From the NCBI GenBank assembly GCA_001725355.1, contig MEGD01000036.1, forward strand, positions 1-32,353: a DNA stretch of 32,353 bases, in the 5' to 3' direction. Positions within the stretch are counted from its first letter, which is position 1; the number at the start of each line of letters is the position of its first letter. The stretch comes from Novosphingobium sp. SCN 66-18 (GTDB lineage Bacteria > Pseudomonadota > Alphaproteobacteria > Sphingomonadales > Sphingomonadaceae). Of the stretch, positions 17,200 to 25,155 are shown one piece after another. Position numbers and translations under genes: made by a program. Under the pieces are notes generated by a model that ran no database searches, had not been told where the DNA came from, and worked only from the letters and a program-made list of their open reading frames with translations.

Positions 17200-17781
17200 C
17201 TACAACCAGTTGTCGATCGCCTGCAGGATGCGCACGGCGGTCACCTGATGCGGCTGGTTGCCGCTGGTAACGTGGATCGGCGCCTGGGCATAGGCGGGCC
17301 GGCGCTCTTCGCGCAGATTGGCAAGGATTTCACGGGGGTTGCCGCCGCGCAGCAGCGGTCGGTTATCCTTGCGGCCAACGCGTTCCACCAGCGTGTCGAG
17401 GTCGCTGTCCAGCCAGACCGCGATGGCGCGATCGAGGATCAGCCGGCGCGTTTCGGCATCGCAGAAGGCGCCACCACCGGTCGCCAGGATCTTGCGGTCG
17501 GCGGTCGCGCCCTCGCCCACGAGACGGGCGATCACCCGCCGTTCGCCGCTGCGGAAGTAAGGCTCGCCATAGGTCGTGAAGATTTCCGGGATCGACATCT
17601 GGGCCGCCCGTTCGATTTCCTCGTCCGCGTCCACGAACGGCTGGTGCAGCATCGCCGCCAGCTTGCGGCCGACGGTGGTCTTGCCAACGCCCATCATGCC
17701 CACCAGCACGATCGGCCGGTCGATCCGGCGGGTGATCCGCGCCAGATCGGTACTGTTGAGCGAGGCGGCGTCTTGGTCCAT
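17200..17781 (-). CDS. aroK: Shikimate kinase
   Basis: Phosphorylates shikimate at the 3-hydroxyl using ATP. 193 aa. The P-loop GMMGVGKT is at 28-35, followed by a shikimate-binding DADEEIE segment, FRSGE and the LATGGGAFC block. An N-terminal extension of about 20 residues precedes the core. First gene of aroK-aroB; divergent from the small membrane-protein gene at 17875, so the 93-nt gap must carry both promoters. Confidence 0.95.
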   Translation of the reverse strand: MDQDAASLNSTDLARITRRIDRPIVLVGMMGVGKTTVGRKLAAMLHQPFVDADEEIERAAQMSIPEIFTTYGEPYFRSGERRVIARLVGEGATADRKILATGGGAFCDAETRRLILDRAIAVWLDSDLDTLVERVGRKDNRPLLRGGNPREILANLREERRPAYAQAPIHVTSGNQPHQVTAVRILQAIDNWL

Positions 17782-17874
17782 TGCCGGGCCGCCTATAGTT
17801 GCGCTACTGCGCAGCGCAAGCGTCGCGCGGTTCCCGCGGGATGACGCATGGCAGGCAGCGGCAGGTGAGGTCGC

Positions 17875-18018
17875 GTGAACAAGGTATTGGTCGCTGGCGG
17901 CCTTGTCGCGCTTGTTGCGATGGTTGCGGCATTATTGGTGGTAGCATGGATCAGGGGCGGAGCGGAGCCGACACAATGGATCGAAGAGCCGGTAAACGCC
18001 CCGGGGACAGCGCCTTGA
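17875..18018 (+). CDS. Small single-pass membrane protein, 47 aa
   Basis: Short gene starting with GTG, with a good ribosome site GGTGAGG (17864-17870) 4 nt before it. The product begins MNKVLVAGG, has one hydrophobic segment (about 4-25, Val/Ala/Leu rich) and a short acidic tail with GGAEPTQWIEEPV. The tail predicts an outside, periplasmic C-terminus. The hydrophobic helix, the ribosome site and the position directly before an exported protein (42 nt) support it as real. Function unknown; possibly expressed with the 613-aa exported protein. Confidence 0.65.
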   Translation: MNKVLVAGGLVALVAMVAALLVVAWIRGGAEPTQWIEEPVNAPGTAP

Positions 18019-18059
18019 GCAACGGCACCCCGACCCGATCGAAGAACGGGCGTGGCATC

Positions 18060-19901
18060 ATGCGTCACTGGCGTCTTGCCTTGCTGGGCTGCGCCACGCT
18101 GACCGGTATTTCCGGCATGGTCGCCGCGCAGGAATCGCTGCTCCCTCCCGGTTTCGATAACGCGCCCGCGCCGGCGGCAGCGCCGAAGCCGGCCGCGTCG
18201 CGCCCCGCCGCTTCGGCATCCGCTCCTGCGGCGACGGCGCCGGGATCGACGGCATCGACGTCGGTGCCGGTGGTCCAGCCCATTCCTGGCGCGCCGACGG
18301 CGGCATCGGCGCCGGTCGACGACGGGCTGCTCGATGCGATCGACCCTGCGTTGCTGGATCAGCTGATCGCCAGCGCCACGCCCAAGTTCGATACACCGAC
18401 CTCCAGCCAGCGCAGTCTCGCGCGGGTGGGCGTGATCGACGAACAGGATGGCGGCTTTCCCGCCACGTCCACCCATTTCCTCAACGGTGCGTTCGTCGAA
18501 GGCGTGATCGGCCGGATGAGCGGCGACCTGGTTTCGCGCTGGGGGCATATCCTGGTGCGGCGCGCGCTGGCCAGCCGGCTCGACACCCCCGTCGGCATGA
18601 ACGGCGCCGACTGGGCGGCGCTGCGCGCGCAGGCGCTGCTGCGCATGGGCGAGGCCGATGCCGCGCGCGCCATGGTGCAGGAAGTCGATAGCGGCTTCTA
18701 CACCCCGGGGCTGGAGGATGCCGCGATGGGCAGCTACCTCGGCACCGCCGATCCGGTGGGCCTGTGCCCCATCACCGGGCTGACGGCGGCTGGACGCCAG
18801 GGCTGGGACTGGGATCTCGCCCGCGCGATCTGTTCGGCTTTCACCGGCGATGGTCCGCCGGCGATGGCGCAGCTTGATCGCGCGATGCGGCGGGGCGATG
18901 GCGAGAAGATCGATATCCTGCTGGCGCAGAAATTCGCGGGCGCGGCATCGAACACGCGCCGCGCCGTCACGATCGAGTGGAAGGACGTGACCACGTTGAC
19001 GCCGTGGCGCACGGGCATCTCGCTCGCAACCGGGCTGGAGCCTCCTGAAGACTTGCGCACCAAGGCGGGGGCCGCCTATCAGTTCTATGCCGTCCGCGCG
19101 CCCATGCTCTCGCTTGCCGCGCGCGCGACCGCGGCCGACGTCGGCGCCGGGCGAGGCATCCTGTCGAGCGCGGCGATGGTCGATCTCTATGGCGAGATCG
19201 CCGCGCAGGAAGATCCGGACAAGGCCTGGGGGCCGCTCGCCGACAAGCTGCGTACCGCCTACGTCGCGCCCGATGCGGATGATCGACTGGGCGCGATCAA
19301 GGAACTGTGGGGCGATGGCAGCGATCCCGAGCGCGCCTATTCCCGCCTTGTGCTGACGGCCTATGCCGCCGCGCGGGTGGTGCCGGGCGATGGCATGGCC
19401 GATAGCGCCAGCGGCTTGATTGCCTCGATGCTGACCGCTGGCCTCGATCAGAACGCGGTGCGCTGGGCGCCCTATGTCAAGGCCGGTAGCGAAGCCTGGG
19501 GATTGCTGGCGCTGGCCGCCCCGAACAAGCTGTCGGCAGTGGACGCGGGAACCCTGGATACCTTCCAGTCCAACGATGACAGCACCGATCAGATGCGCTC
19601 GCGCTTTCTGCTTGCCGGGCTGATGGGGCTGGGACGGATCGATTCCTCCGCCGCCACCACGCTCGCGGGCAAGCTCTCGGTCGACATGGGGCGACAGACC
19701 CGCTGGACCCGCGCGATCGACGCGGCGGCGGAATCAAACAACCCCGCGCTCGTCGCGCTGCTGGCCGGCTTCGGCATGCAGGGCGCCTCGTGGGACCGGA
19801 TGACGGCGGTTCACCTGTTCCATATCGTTTCCGCGCTGCGCCGGGTGGGAATGGATGGCGAGGCCCGGATGATCGCGGCAGAGGCAGTGGCCCGGGTCTG
19901 A
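18060..19901 (+). CDS. Exported protein of unknown function, 613 aa
   Basis: Begins with MRHWRLALLGCATLTGISG and a cleavage site after VAA, a clear signal peptide, then a Pro/Ala-rich low-complexity linker (about 35-85) and a long alpha-helical C-terminal part with TPR-like or HEAT-like helix pairs (Ala/Leu/Gly rich). No catalytic motif was recognised. The frame is open upstream to 17799, but that stretch would overlap the 47-aa gene and encodes low-complexity basic sequence, so the ATG at 18060 is chosen. It is 28 nt from the xerD start, so probably cotranscribed. A periplasmic role is inferred only. Confidence 0.75.
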   Translation: MRHWRLALLGCATLTGISGMVAAQESLLPPGFDNAPAPAAAPKPAASRPAASASAPAATAPGSTASTSVPVVQPIPGAPTAASAPVDDGLLDAIDPALLDQLIASATPKFDTPTSSQRSLARVGVIDEQDGGFPATSTHFLNGAFVEGVIGRMSGDLVSRWGHILVRRALASRLDTPVGMNGADWAALRAQALLRMGEADAARAMVQEVDSGFYTPGLEDAAMGSYLGTADPVGLCPITGLTAAGRQGWDWDLARAICSAFTGDGPPAMAQLDRAMRRGDGEKIDILLAQKFAGAASNTRRAVTIEWKDVTTLTPWRTGISLATGLEPPEDLRTKAGAAYQFYAVRAPMLSLAARATAADVGAGRGILSSAAMVDLYGEIAAQEDPDKAWGPLADKLRTAYVAPDADDRLGAIKELWGDGSDPERAYSRLVLTAYAAARVVPGDGMADSASGLIASMLTAGLDQNAVRWAPYVKAGSEAWGLLALAAPNKLSAVDAGTLDTFQSNDDSTDQMRSRFLLAGLMGLGRIDSSAATTLAGKLSVDMGRQTRWTRAIDAAAESNNPALVALLAGFGMQGASWDRMTAVHLFHIVSALRRVGMDGEARMIAAEAVARV

Positions 19902-19929
19902 CCGGGTGACTGGTGGCGGCCCTCTCTCC

Positions 19930-20829
19930 ATGCTGCCTAGCGGCATGATCGGCGCGTTCCTTTCCATGCTTGCGGCGGAGCGCGGCGCTGCCGCCAACAC
20001 CATCGAGGCCTATCGCCGCGATCTGACCGGCGCGCAGGCCATCGTCGGCGATCTGGCGGCCGCCGATCGCGAAGCTATCGCCGGGCTTGCCGGGCATTGG
20101 GCCGGCCTTTCCCCGTCCAGCATCGCGCGCAAGGCTTCGGCGTTGCGCCAGTTCTATGGCTTTCTGATCGACGAGGGCCTGCGCGCGGACGATCCGTCCA
20201 TCGCCCTGCCGCGTCCGCGTGCGCGCCGCCCATTGCCGCGCCTGCTCAATCACGACGAGATCGGCCGTCTGTTCGCCACGGCGGAGGAGGAGGCTACCGC
20301 CGGCACGCACGATGGCGTGCGGATGCTTGCCTTGCTCGAATTGCTCTATGGCTCCGGCCTGCGCGCGACGGAACTGGTCTCGCTGCCGCTCGTCGCCGTG
20401 CCGCGCGATGCGCCGTTCCTGGCGATCACCGGCAAGGGCGGGCAGCAGCGGCTCGTGCCCGTGGGCGCGCGCGCGATACGGGCGCTGGCGGAGTGGCTGC
20501 GGCTGCGCCCGGCGGGCGGCCGCTTCGTGTTCCCTTCGCCGCGCGGCGGGCACCTGACGCGCGTGCGCCTGTTCCAGTTGCTGCGCGATCTGGCCGCGCG
20601 CGCCGGGATCGACCCCGAAAAGGTCAGCCCGCACGTGCTGCGCCACGCCTTCGCCACGCATCTGCTCGAAGGCGGGGCGGACTTGCGCGTGCTGCAGACC
20701 TTGCTCGGCCATGCCGACATCGCGACCACGCAGATCTACACCCACGTCGATGCCTCGCGGCTTGTCGCGCTGGTCAACGAACGGCATCCGCTGGCGGCGT
20801 CCACAGGGCGCGCCGCAGGACGCAGTTGA
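19930..20829 (+). CDS. xerD: Tyrosine recombinase XerD
   Basis: Site-specific recombinase that, with XerC, resolves chromosome dimers at dif during division. All catalytic residues are present (numbering from ATG 19930, 299 aa): Arg145 (GSGLRATEL), Lys169 (GKGGQQR), His235 and Arg238 (HVLRHAFATHLLEGG), His261 (LLGHADI) and nucleophile Tyr270 (TQIYTHVD). The N-terminal SAM-like core-binding domain (AAERGAAANTIEAYRRDL) is complete. The start is uncertain: GTG 19906, ATG 19930 and ATG 19945 are all in frame and none has a good ribosome site. It is a housekeeping recombinase, not evidence of a mobile element. accA follows 32 nt later. Confidence 0.93.
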   Translation: MLPSGMIGAFLSMLAAERGAAANTIEAYRRDLTGAQAIVGDLAAADREAIAGLAGHWAGLSPSSIARKASALRQFYGFLIDEGLRADDPSIALPRPRARRPLPRLLNHDEIGRLFATAEEEATAGTHDGVRMLALLELLYGSGLRATELVSLPLVAVPRDAPFLAITGKGGQQRLVPVGARAIRALAEWLRLRPAGGRFVFPSPRGGHLTRVRLFQLLRDLAARAGIDPEKVSPHVLRHAFATHLLEGGADLRVLQTLLGHADIATTQIYTHVDASRLVALVNERHPLAASTGRAAGRS

Positions 20830-20861
20830 CCGCGGGCGCGCACCGCCCTAGCGCGTCAGCC

Positions 20862-21806
20862 ATGATTTCGTATCTCGAATTCGAGAAGCCGGTCGCCGCG
20901 CTGGAAGCGCGCATCGCCGAGCTTCGGGAGACCGCGCAGAGCGGCGAACTGGACATCGCGTCCGAAATCCGCCGGCTGGAAAACAAGTCCGCCGAACTGC
21001 TGGCCAGCACCTACAAGGCGCTGACGCCCTGGCAGAAGACCCAGGTCGCCCGTCATCCCGCCCGCCCGCATTTCCGCGACTATGTCGAGCGAATGTTCGA
21101 AGGCTTCATGCCGCTGGGCGGCGATCGCCTCTATGGCGAGGATCAGGCCATCATCGGCGGGTTCGCGCGCCTTGGCGATCGCCGGGTCATGCTGATCGGC
21201 CACGAGAAGGGCAACGATACGCAAAGCCGCATCCGCCACAACTTCGGCATGGGCAAGCCCGAAGGCTATCGCAAGGCGGTGCGCTTGATGGAACTGGCCA
21301 GCCGTTTCGGCCTTCCGGTGGTGACGCTGGTCGATACCTCTGGCGCGTTCCCCGGCGTGGAGGCGGAGGAACGCGGACAGGCCGAGGCCATCGCCCGTTC
21401 GACCGAGGCCTGCCTGGCGCTCGGCGTGCCGATGGTGGCGACGATCGTGGGCGAGGGCGGCTCGGGCGGTGCGGTGGCGCTGGCGAGCGCCGAGCGCGTG
21501 CTGATGCTGGAACACGCGGTCTATTCGGTGATCTCGCCCGAAGGCTGCGCCTCGATCCTGTGGCGCACTTCGGAAAAGGCCCCTGAAGCGGCCGAGGCGA
21601 TGAAAGTGACGGCGCAGGACTTGCTCGGCCTAGGCGTGATCGACCGGATCGTGCCGGAACCCGTGGGCGGCGCCCATCGCGATCCCGCAGCCACGGCGGC
21701 GGCGCTTTCGCAGGCGATTGCGCAGGAGCTGGATGGCCTCGCAGGCAAGTCGCCCGACGCCCTGCGCACGATGCGCGCGGATCGTTTCCTCCGAATTGGT
21801 GCCTGA
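20862..21806 (+). CDS. accA: Acetyl-CoA carboxylase carboxyltransferase alpha subunit
   Basis: Alpha subunit of the carboxyltransferase that transfers CO2 from biotin to acetyl-CoA for fatty acid synthesis; 314 aa. MISYLEFEKPVAALE and IGHEKGNDTQSRIRHNFGM are hallmark blocks; the GEGGSGGAVALASAERVLMLEH stretch is the carboxyltransferase core, followed by YSVISPEGCASILWR. A long open frame continues upstream to 20097, but that part lies in the alternative frame of xerD and is not coding. xerD-accA adjacency is common in alphaproteobacteria. The partner accD is not in the window. Confidence 0.96.
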   Translation: MISYLEFEKPVAALEARIAELRETAQSGELDIASEIRRLENKSAELLASTYKALTPWQKTQVARHPARPHFRDYVERMFEGFMPLGGDRLYGEDQAIIGGFARLGDRRVMLIGHEKGNDTQSRIRHNFGMGKPEGYRKAVRLMELASRFGLPVVTLVDTSGAFPGVEAEERGQAEAIARSTEACLALGVPMVATIVGEGGSGGAVALASAERVLMLEHAVYSVISPEGCASILWRTSEKAPEAAEAMKVTAQDLLGLGVIDRIVPEPVGGAHRDPAATAAALSQAIAQELDGLAGKSPDALRTMRADRFLRIGA

Positions 21807-21814
21807 TCCGTTCG

Positions 21815-21830
21815 CCGCGCTGGCGCGCGG
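21815..21830 (+). terminator. Possible accA terminator hairpin
   Basis: CCGCGC-TGGC-GCGCGG forms a 6-bp stem with a 4-nt loop just after the accA stop. There is no T tract downstream, so it is a weak candidate, perhaps only an mRNA-stabilising hairpin. Confidence 0.3.
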
Positions 21831-21923
21831 GAACCGGATTTGGCACAGAAGATTTCGGTTTGCGACAAAGCGTCGCGGCATTTGCCGCAGCCGTTGCGAT
21901 CGGGATTGTTCGAGGGAGATGCC

Positions 21924-23408
21924 ATGAAAAGCCGAAACCGTTTGCGTCTTGCTTTTGCCGGACTGTCGGTTCTTGCGGCGGGGGTGGCCGGGTCTGCCAT
22001 CCTGTCGGGCGCTCCGGTGCGCGCGCAGGGCAATGCCGTCCAGGCGATCAGCGCATCCGACAAGAAGCAGGGTGCTGAAGCGCACCCCCAGCTTCTCCAG
22101 GAATACGGCGGAGCCTTGAGCGGACCGCAGGCGACCTATGTCGAATCCGTGGGCAAGACCATCGCCGTCCAGTCGGGCCTCAGCAATGCGCGCGGCGATT
22201 TCACGGTCACCTTGCTCAATTCCCCCGTGAACAACGCCTTCGCCATTCCGGGGGGCTATATCTACGTCACCCGCCAGCTCGTCGCACTGATGAACAACGA
22301 GGCGGAACTGGCCGGCGTGCTGGGGCACGAGGTTGGCCATGTCGCCGCGCGCCATGCCGCCAAGCGCGAAAGCGCCGCCACGCGCAACACCATCCTTGGC
22401 GTGCTCGGTTCGGTCCTTTCCACCGCCGTGCTCGGCAATTCCGCGGCCGGCCAGATTGGCCAGCGCCTGTTCTCCACCGGCAGCCAATTGCTGACGCTCA
22501 AGTATTCGCGCTCGCAGGAAACCGAGGCGGACAACCTTGGCATCACGTATCTGGGCCGCGCTGGCTACGACCCCCGCGCGATGTCCGCGGTATTGCAAAG
22601 CCTGGCCAACCAGACCGCGCTGGACAGCCAGATCGCGGGGCAGGGCAATTCGGTGCCGGAATGGGCCAGCACGCACCCCGATCCCGCCTCGCGCGTGCGC
22701 GCCGCGTTGCTGCGCGCCGGCACCACCGCCACGGGGATGACCAACCGCGATACTTTCCTCACCCGCGTGCGCGGCCTTACCTATGGCGACGATCCCAATC
22801 AGGGTGTTGTCGATGGCCGCACGTTCACGCACCCTCAGTTGCGGCTGGCCTTCCAGGCGCCGGCGGGCTTCTCGCTGGTCAATGGCACCACATCGGTTGC
22901 GATTTCCGGGCAGTCGGGCAAGGGCGAATTCGCGTCGGGCAAATACAGTGGCGATCTTTCCGCCTATGTCCGCTCGGTATTCGCTGGGCTTTCGTCGCAG
23001 GGACAGTTCGCGCCCGATACGCTGCAGACGACCACGATCAACGGCATACCCGCCGCCTATGGCACAGCCAGAACCACCAGCAACGGCTCCACGGTGGACG
23101 TGGTGGTCTATGCCTATGACTGGGGGCAGGGGCAGGCCTTCCACTTCGCCACGATCAGCCAGGCGGGGCAGGCGGGACAGTTCGATTCCATGTTCCGCTC
23201 GATCCGCCGCATCAACGCGACCGAGGCCAGCGCGGTAAAGGCGCGCAAGCTTGATGTGGTGACGGTGAAAAGCGGCGATACCGTGCAGTCGCTCGGCGCG
23301 CGCATGGCCTATACCGACAGGCCGGTGGATCGCTTCCTCGTGCTCAACGCGCTGACGGCGTCCAGCAGGCTGGTGCCGGGGCAAAAGGTCAAGCTCATCA
23401 TCTATTGA
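21924..23408 (+). CDS. Exported M48 zinc metalloprotease with LysM domain
   Basis: Periplasmic zinc protease of 494 aa (BepA/LoiP-like M48 family). A signal peptide runs to about residue 35 (PVRAQ). The zinc site is HEVGH (His135, Glu136, His139) with Glu201 as third ligand in QETEADNLG. A C-terminal LysM-like domain (about 446-494, VKSGDTVQSLGARM ... VPGQKVKLIIY) should bind peptidoglycan. BepA-like proteases take part in outer-membrane protein quality control. The ATG at 21924 is chosen because GAGGGAG precedes it and a signal peptide follows; an upstream open stretch to 21840 is unlikely. 117 nt separate it from accA, so it probably has its own promoter. Confidence 0.9.
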   Translation: MKSRNRLRLAFAGLSVLAAGVAGSAILSGAPVRAQGNAVQAISASDKKQGAEAHPQLLQEYGGALSGPQATYVESVGKTIAVQSGLSNARGDFTVTLLNSPVNNAFAIPGGYIYVTRQLVALMNNEAELAGVLGHEVGHVAARHAAKRESAATRNTILGVLGSVLSTAVLGNSAAGQIGQRLFSTGSQLLTLKYSRSQETEADNLGITYLGRAGYDPRAMSAVLQSLANQTALDSQIAGQGNSVPEWASTHPDPASRVRAALLRAGTTATGMTNRDTFLTRVRGLTYGDDPNQGVVDGRTFTHPQLRLAFQAPAGFSLVNGTTSVAISGQSGKGEFASGKYSGDLSAYVRSVFAGLSSQGQFAPDTLQTTTINGIPAAYGTARTTSNGSTVDVVVYAYDWGQGQAFHFATISQAGQAGQFDSMFRSIRRINATEASAVKARKLDVVTVKSGDTVQSLGARMAYTDRPVDRFLVLNALTASSRLVPGQKVKLIIY

Positions 23409-23480
23409 GCGCGTAGCGCCGGCGCACCCGATCCCCGGCCTCCGACGCCGCGCGCTATCCGACGGCGGAGGGGAGAAACG

Positions 23481-23507
23481 AAAAAGGCGGCCGGCATAAT
23501 GCCGACC
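23481..23507 (-). terminator. Rho-independent terminator of the flp genes
   Basis: Read on the minus strand: stem GGTCGGC, loop ATTAT, stem GCCGGCC (one mismatch in seven pairs), then a short GCC and TTTTT (23485-23481). It lies about 50 nt past the stop of the 63-aa Flp pilin and fits as its terminator. Confidence 0.7.
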
Positions 23508-23557
23508 ACCCCTTCGTCTGTATCGCGGCCAGGGGCCGCAATAAGCTGCGTCTGCGA

Positions 23558-23749
23558 TTAGTTCTTCGCAGCAGCGGCCGTGTTGGCGTTGTTCATCTTG
23601 CCCGACACCGTATTGAAGGTGTTGGTCAGCGAGTTGCCGAGCGAACCCATCGCGGTGATGGCGGCGACGGCGATGAGAGCGGCGATCAGGCCGTATTCGA
23701 TGGCGGTCGCGCCTTCTTCGTTCGCGAGCAGATCACGGAAAAGCTTCAT
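23558..23749 (-). CDS. flp: Flp/Fap-type type IVb prepilin
   Basis: A 63-aa pilin precursor. Class III signal: a short basic leader ending in EEG, prepilin cleavage expected at G|ATAIEY, then a hydrophobic stretch GLIAALIAVAAITAMG and a polar Asn/Thr/Ala tail. Flp pilins are assembled by the Tad machinery into bundled adhesive pili. ATG at 23749 with GGAGA just upstream is chosen; the open frame continues to 23830 but gives a poor leader. No tad/cpa assembly genes are in the window. Confidence 0.9.
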   Translation of the reverse strand: MKLFRDLLANEEGATAIEYGLIAALIAVAAITAMGSLGNSLTNTFNTVSGKMNNANTAAAAKN

Positions 23750-23844
23750 GTCAGGTCTCCTTAAGCGTCTTCTTGTTCCCGACCCGCTCCCTGTTGTCCC
23801 TGGAGCAGGTAGGGCTGAATTAGGCGGCATTTCCTAAAACGACG

Positions 23845-24024
23845 TTAATTGGCCGCGGCGCCGTTCGATGCGTTTTCGACCGAATGCCACAGAGCAACCA
23901 TCTGGTTGGTGAAGTTGTTCATGCCCCCAATAATGGCAAGCGCGATGAATCCCACCAGCAGGCCGTATTCAACGGCCGTGGCGGCGCTTTCATCGTGCAG
24001 AATTTTCTGCCATAATTCCAACAT
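23845..24024 (-). CDS. Second Flp/Fap-type prepilin, divergent
   Basis: A 59-aa pilin-like precursor, MLELWQKILHDESAATAVEYGLLVGFIALAIIGG. It keeps the E-Y of the signature but has SAATAVEY in place of GATAIEY: Ala replaces Gly at the residue before the cut, which may alter processing. Upstream in the same strand of the other flp gene, 95 nt apart, so they may share a transcript. It may be a minor pilin. A GTG at 24045 is an alternative start. Confidence 0.82.
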   Translation of the reverse strand: MLELWQKILHDESAATAVEYGLLVGFIALAIIGGMNNFTNQMVALWHSVENASNGAAAN

Positions 24025-24039
24025 ATTACTTGGCCCCCG

Positions 24040-24052
24040 CGTCACGGTGACG
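24040..24052. promoter_or_regulatory. Palindrome CGTCAC-G-GTGACG upstream of flp genes
   Basis: Perfect 6-bp dyad with one central base, 16 nt before the second flp start and within the divergent flp/mutT region. Candidate operator. No regulator is identified. Confidence 0.35.
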
Positions 24053-24166
24053 AAAGGTTACGGGATTGTTCCTAAAATTTGATTTACAAAAAGTTTCGGG
24101 CCTTTCAGCGGAGCCGGCTGTCGCGTCCTTTGCGATCCGCCAGTATTTTTAATCCGGAGTGGATCG

Positions 24167-24568
24167 ATGCGAATTGTCGTTGCAGCAGCCATGATCGACG
24201 GGCTGGGCAGGGTGCTGCTCCAGCGTCGTCCGGAAGGAAAACAGCATGGCGGCCTGTGGGAATTCCCCGGCGGCAAGGTCGAAGCCGGCGAAGGGCCGGT
24301 CCAGGCGCTGATCCGCGAAATCGACGAGGAACTGGGTGTGGCCCTTTCGGCGGCTGATATCACGCCGCTGTCGTTCGCCCATGCAGATGATTCGAGTGGC
24401 GCGCCGCCGATTCTGCTGCTGCTATACGTCTGCCGTCTGTGGAAAGGGGAGCCGGTCTGTGAAAAAAATGCGATGCTGAAATGGGCGGGAAGACAGGAAA
24501 TATCGACGTTTCCGATGCCGCCCCTGGATGTTCCGCTGGCAAAAGCGGTGCTTGCGTTGCTGAAGTGA
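24167..24568 (+). CDS. mutT: 8-oxo-dGTP diphosphatase (Nudix, MutT)
   Basis: Nudix hydrolase of 133 aa, presumably removing oxidised dGTP from the nucleotide pool. The Nudix box runs from Gly36 to Val58: GKVEAGE, then R50-E51-x2-E54-E55-L-G. The WEFPGGKVE segment and overall size (129-135 aa) fit MutT. Ribosome site GGAGTGGATCG. Nudix specificity is hard to assign from sequence alone, though this one follows MutT closely. Lies just upstream of tRNA-Arg on the same strand. Confidence 0.88.
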   Translation: MRIVVAAAMIDGLGRVLLQRRPEGKQHGGLWEFPGGKVEAGEGPVQALIREIDEELGVALSAADITPLSFAHADDSSGAPPILLLLYVCRLWKGEPVCEKNAMLKWAGRQEISTFPMPPLDVPLAKAVLALLK

Positions 24569-24609
24569 CTTGCCAACCCGGAATCGCTCTCCTAAAGGCG
24601 CGTCTCCCG

Positions 24610-24686
24610 GCGCCCGTAGCTCAGCTGGATAGAGCATCAGACTACGAATCTGAGGGTCGGACGTTCGAATCGTTCCGGGCGCGCCA
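24610..24686 (+). tRNA. tRNA-Arg (anticodon ACG)
   Basis: Complete 77-nt cloverleaf: acceptor arms GCGCCCG (24610-24616) and CGGGCGC (24676-24682) pair perfectly, with discriminator G and encoded CCA (24684-24686). The D arm has AGCTCAGCTGGATAGAGC, the anticodon stem-loop is TCAGA-CTACGAA-TCTGA with anticodon ACG (24644-24646), and the T loop has GTTCGAATC. The following DNA has an accessory character, so this gene is a likely integration site. Confidence 0.97.
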
Positions 24687-24715
24687 TTTTTCAAAGACTT
24701 AGTGAGAATATCCGG

Positions 24716-24748
24716 GATACCTAGCAGCGCTAGGTATCGCCCTAGGTA
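24716..24748. repeat. CTAGGTA repeat cluster next to tRNA-Arg
   Basis: The heptamer TACCTAG at 24718-24724 is repeated inverted as CTAGGTA at 24730-24736 and 24742-24748, each 12 bp from the last. The first pair forms a perfect 9-bp inverted repeat (24716-24724 with 24730-24738). A further ACCTAG lies at 24831-24836. Spaced repeats right after a tRNA could be integrase arm-type sites or an operator. Confidence 0.55.
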
Positions 24749-24929
24749 ACAACCTGGGGCTTCGGGAGTGACCGGTCCAAGATCGTCTGCGAGTGTTCTT
24801 CACGTTCGGAAGACGCGAATCACCGAATTCACCTAGTAGGGGACGCGGGCCATAAGGCTTTGCTTCGGCACAGTTTTCAGTGATGGAGGCTGGTATTTGC
24901 TACCCCAAGTTAGCCATGGCGCGAAGGCG

Positions 24930-25145
24930 TTAGGCCCCTTGAGCGTGTTCGCCAGTGGAGCCGATCCAATCTGCCCGAAGGCGATCGAGGCCTATCACGT
25001 TCCCTTCGACGATTACCTCATCGCCGACAAAGCGGTCGACCGGCTCGTCGCTCTCGATGATCCAGAGGGCATCTTCTGTTCGCAAGGTCAAACCCCGGCT
25101 GCCCAGGCTCAACTGACCTGACACGCGGATTCGATTTGCGCTCAC
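24930..25145 (-). CDS. DUF5818-like small protein
   Basis: A 71-aa protein, starting with GTG at 25145 after a good ribosome site (GAGGGA). The sequence has short beta strands and the segment VSGQLSLGSRGLTLRTED, then LWIIESDEPVDRFVGDEVIVEG ending in GLDRLRADWIG. This resembles DUF5818-type proteins found in sphingomonad mobile elements, apparently OB-fold-like. Function unknown. It lies 10 nt after the transglycosylase stop, so the two are probably one operon. An overlapping plus-strand frame is considered a shadow. Confidence 0.65.
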   Translation of the reverse strand: MSANRIRVSGQLSLGSRGLTLRTEDALWIIESDEPVDRFVGDEVIVEGNVIGLDRLRADWIGSTGEHAQGA

Positions 25146-25155
25146 CGTTTCCCTC

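Noticed and set aside
17799-18059. Upstream extension of the 613-aa exported protein
   Set aside because: Would hide the signal peptide, overlap the 47-aa gene and add low-complexity basic residues.
19930-20829. xerD as a mobile-element integrase
   Set aside because: All catalytic residues and length are of XerD and it sits next to accA in a core region, far from the tRNA-linked island.
20097-20861. Open frame upstream of accA
   Set aside because: It is the alternative frame of xerD, basic and low in complexity; accA begins at the ATG 20862 with the family N-terminus.
24897-25121. Plus-strand frame of 74 codons
   Set aside because: Antisense to the DUF5818-like gene, which has a ribosome site and a family-like sequence; this frame has none.
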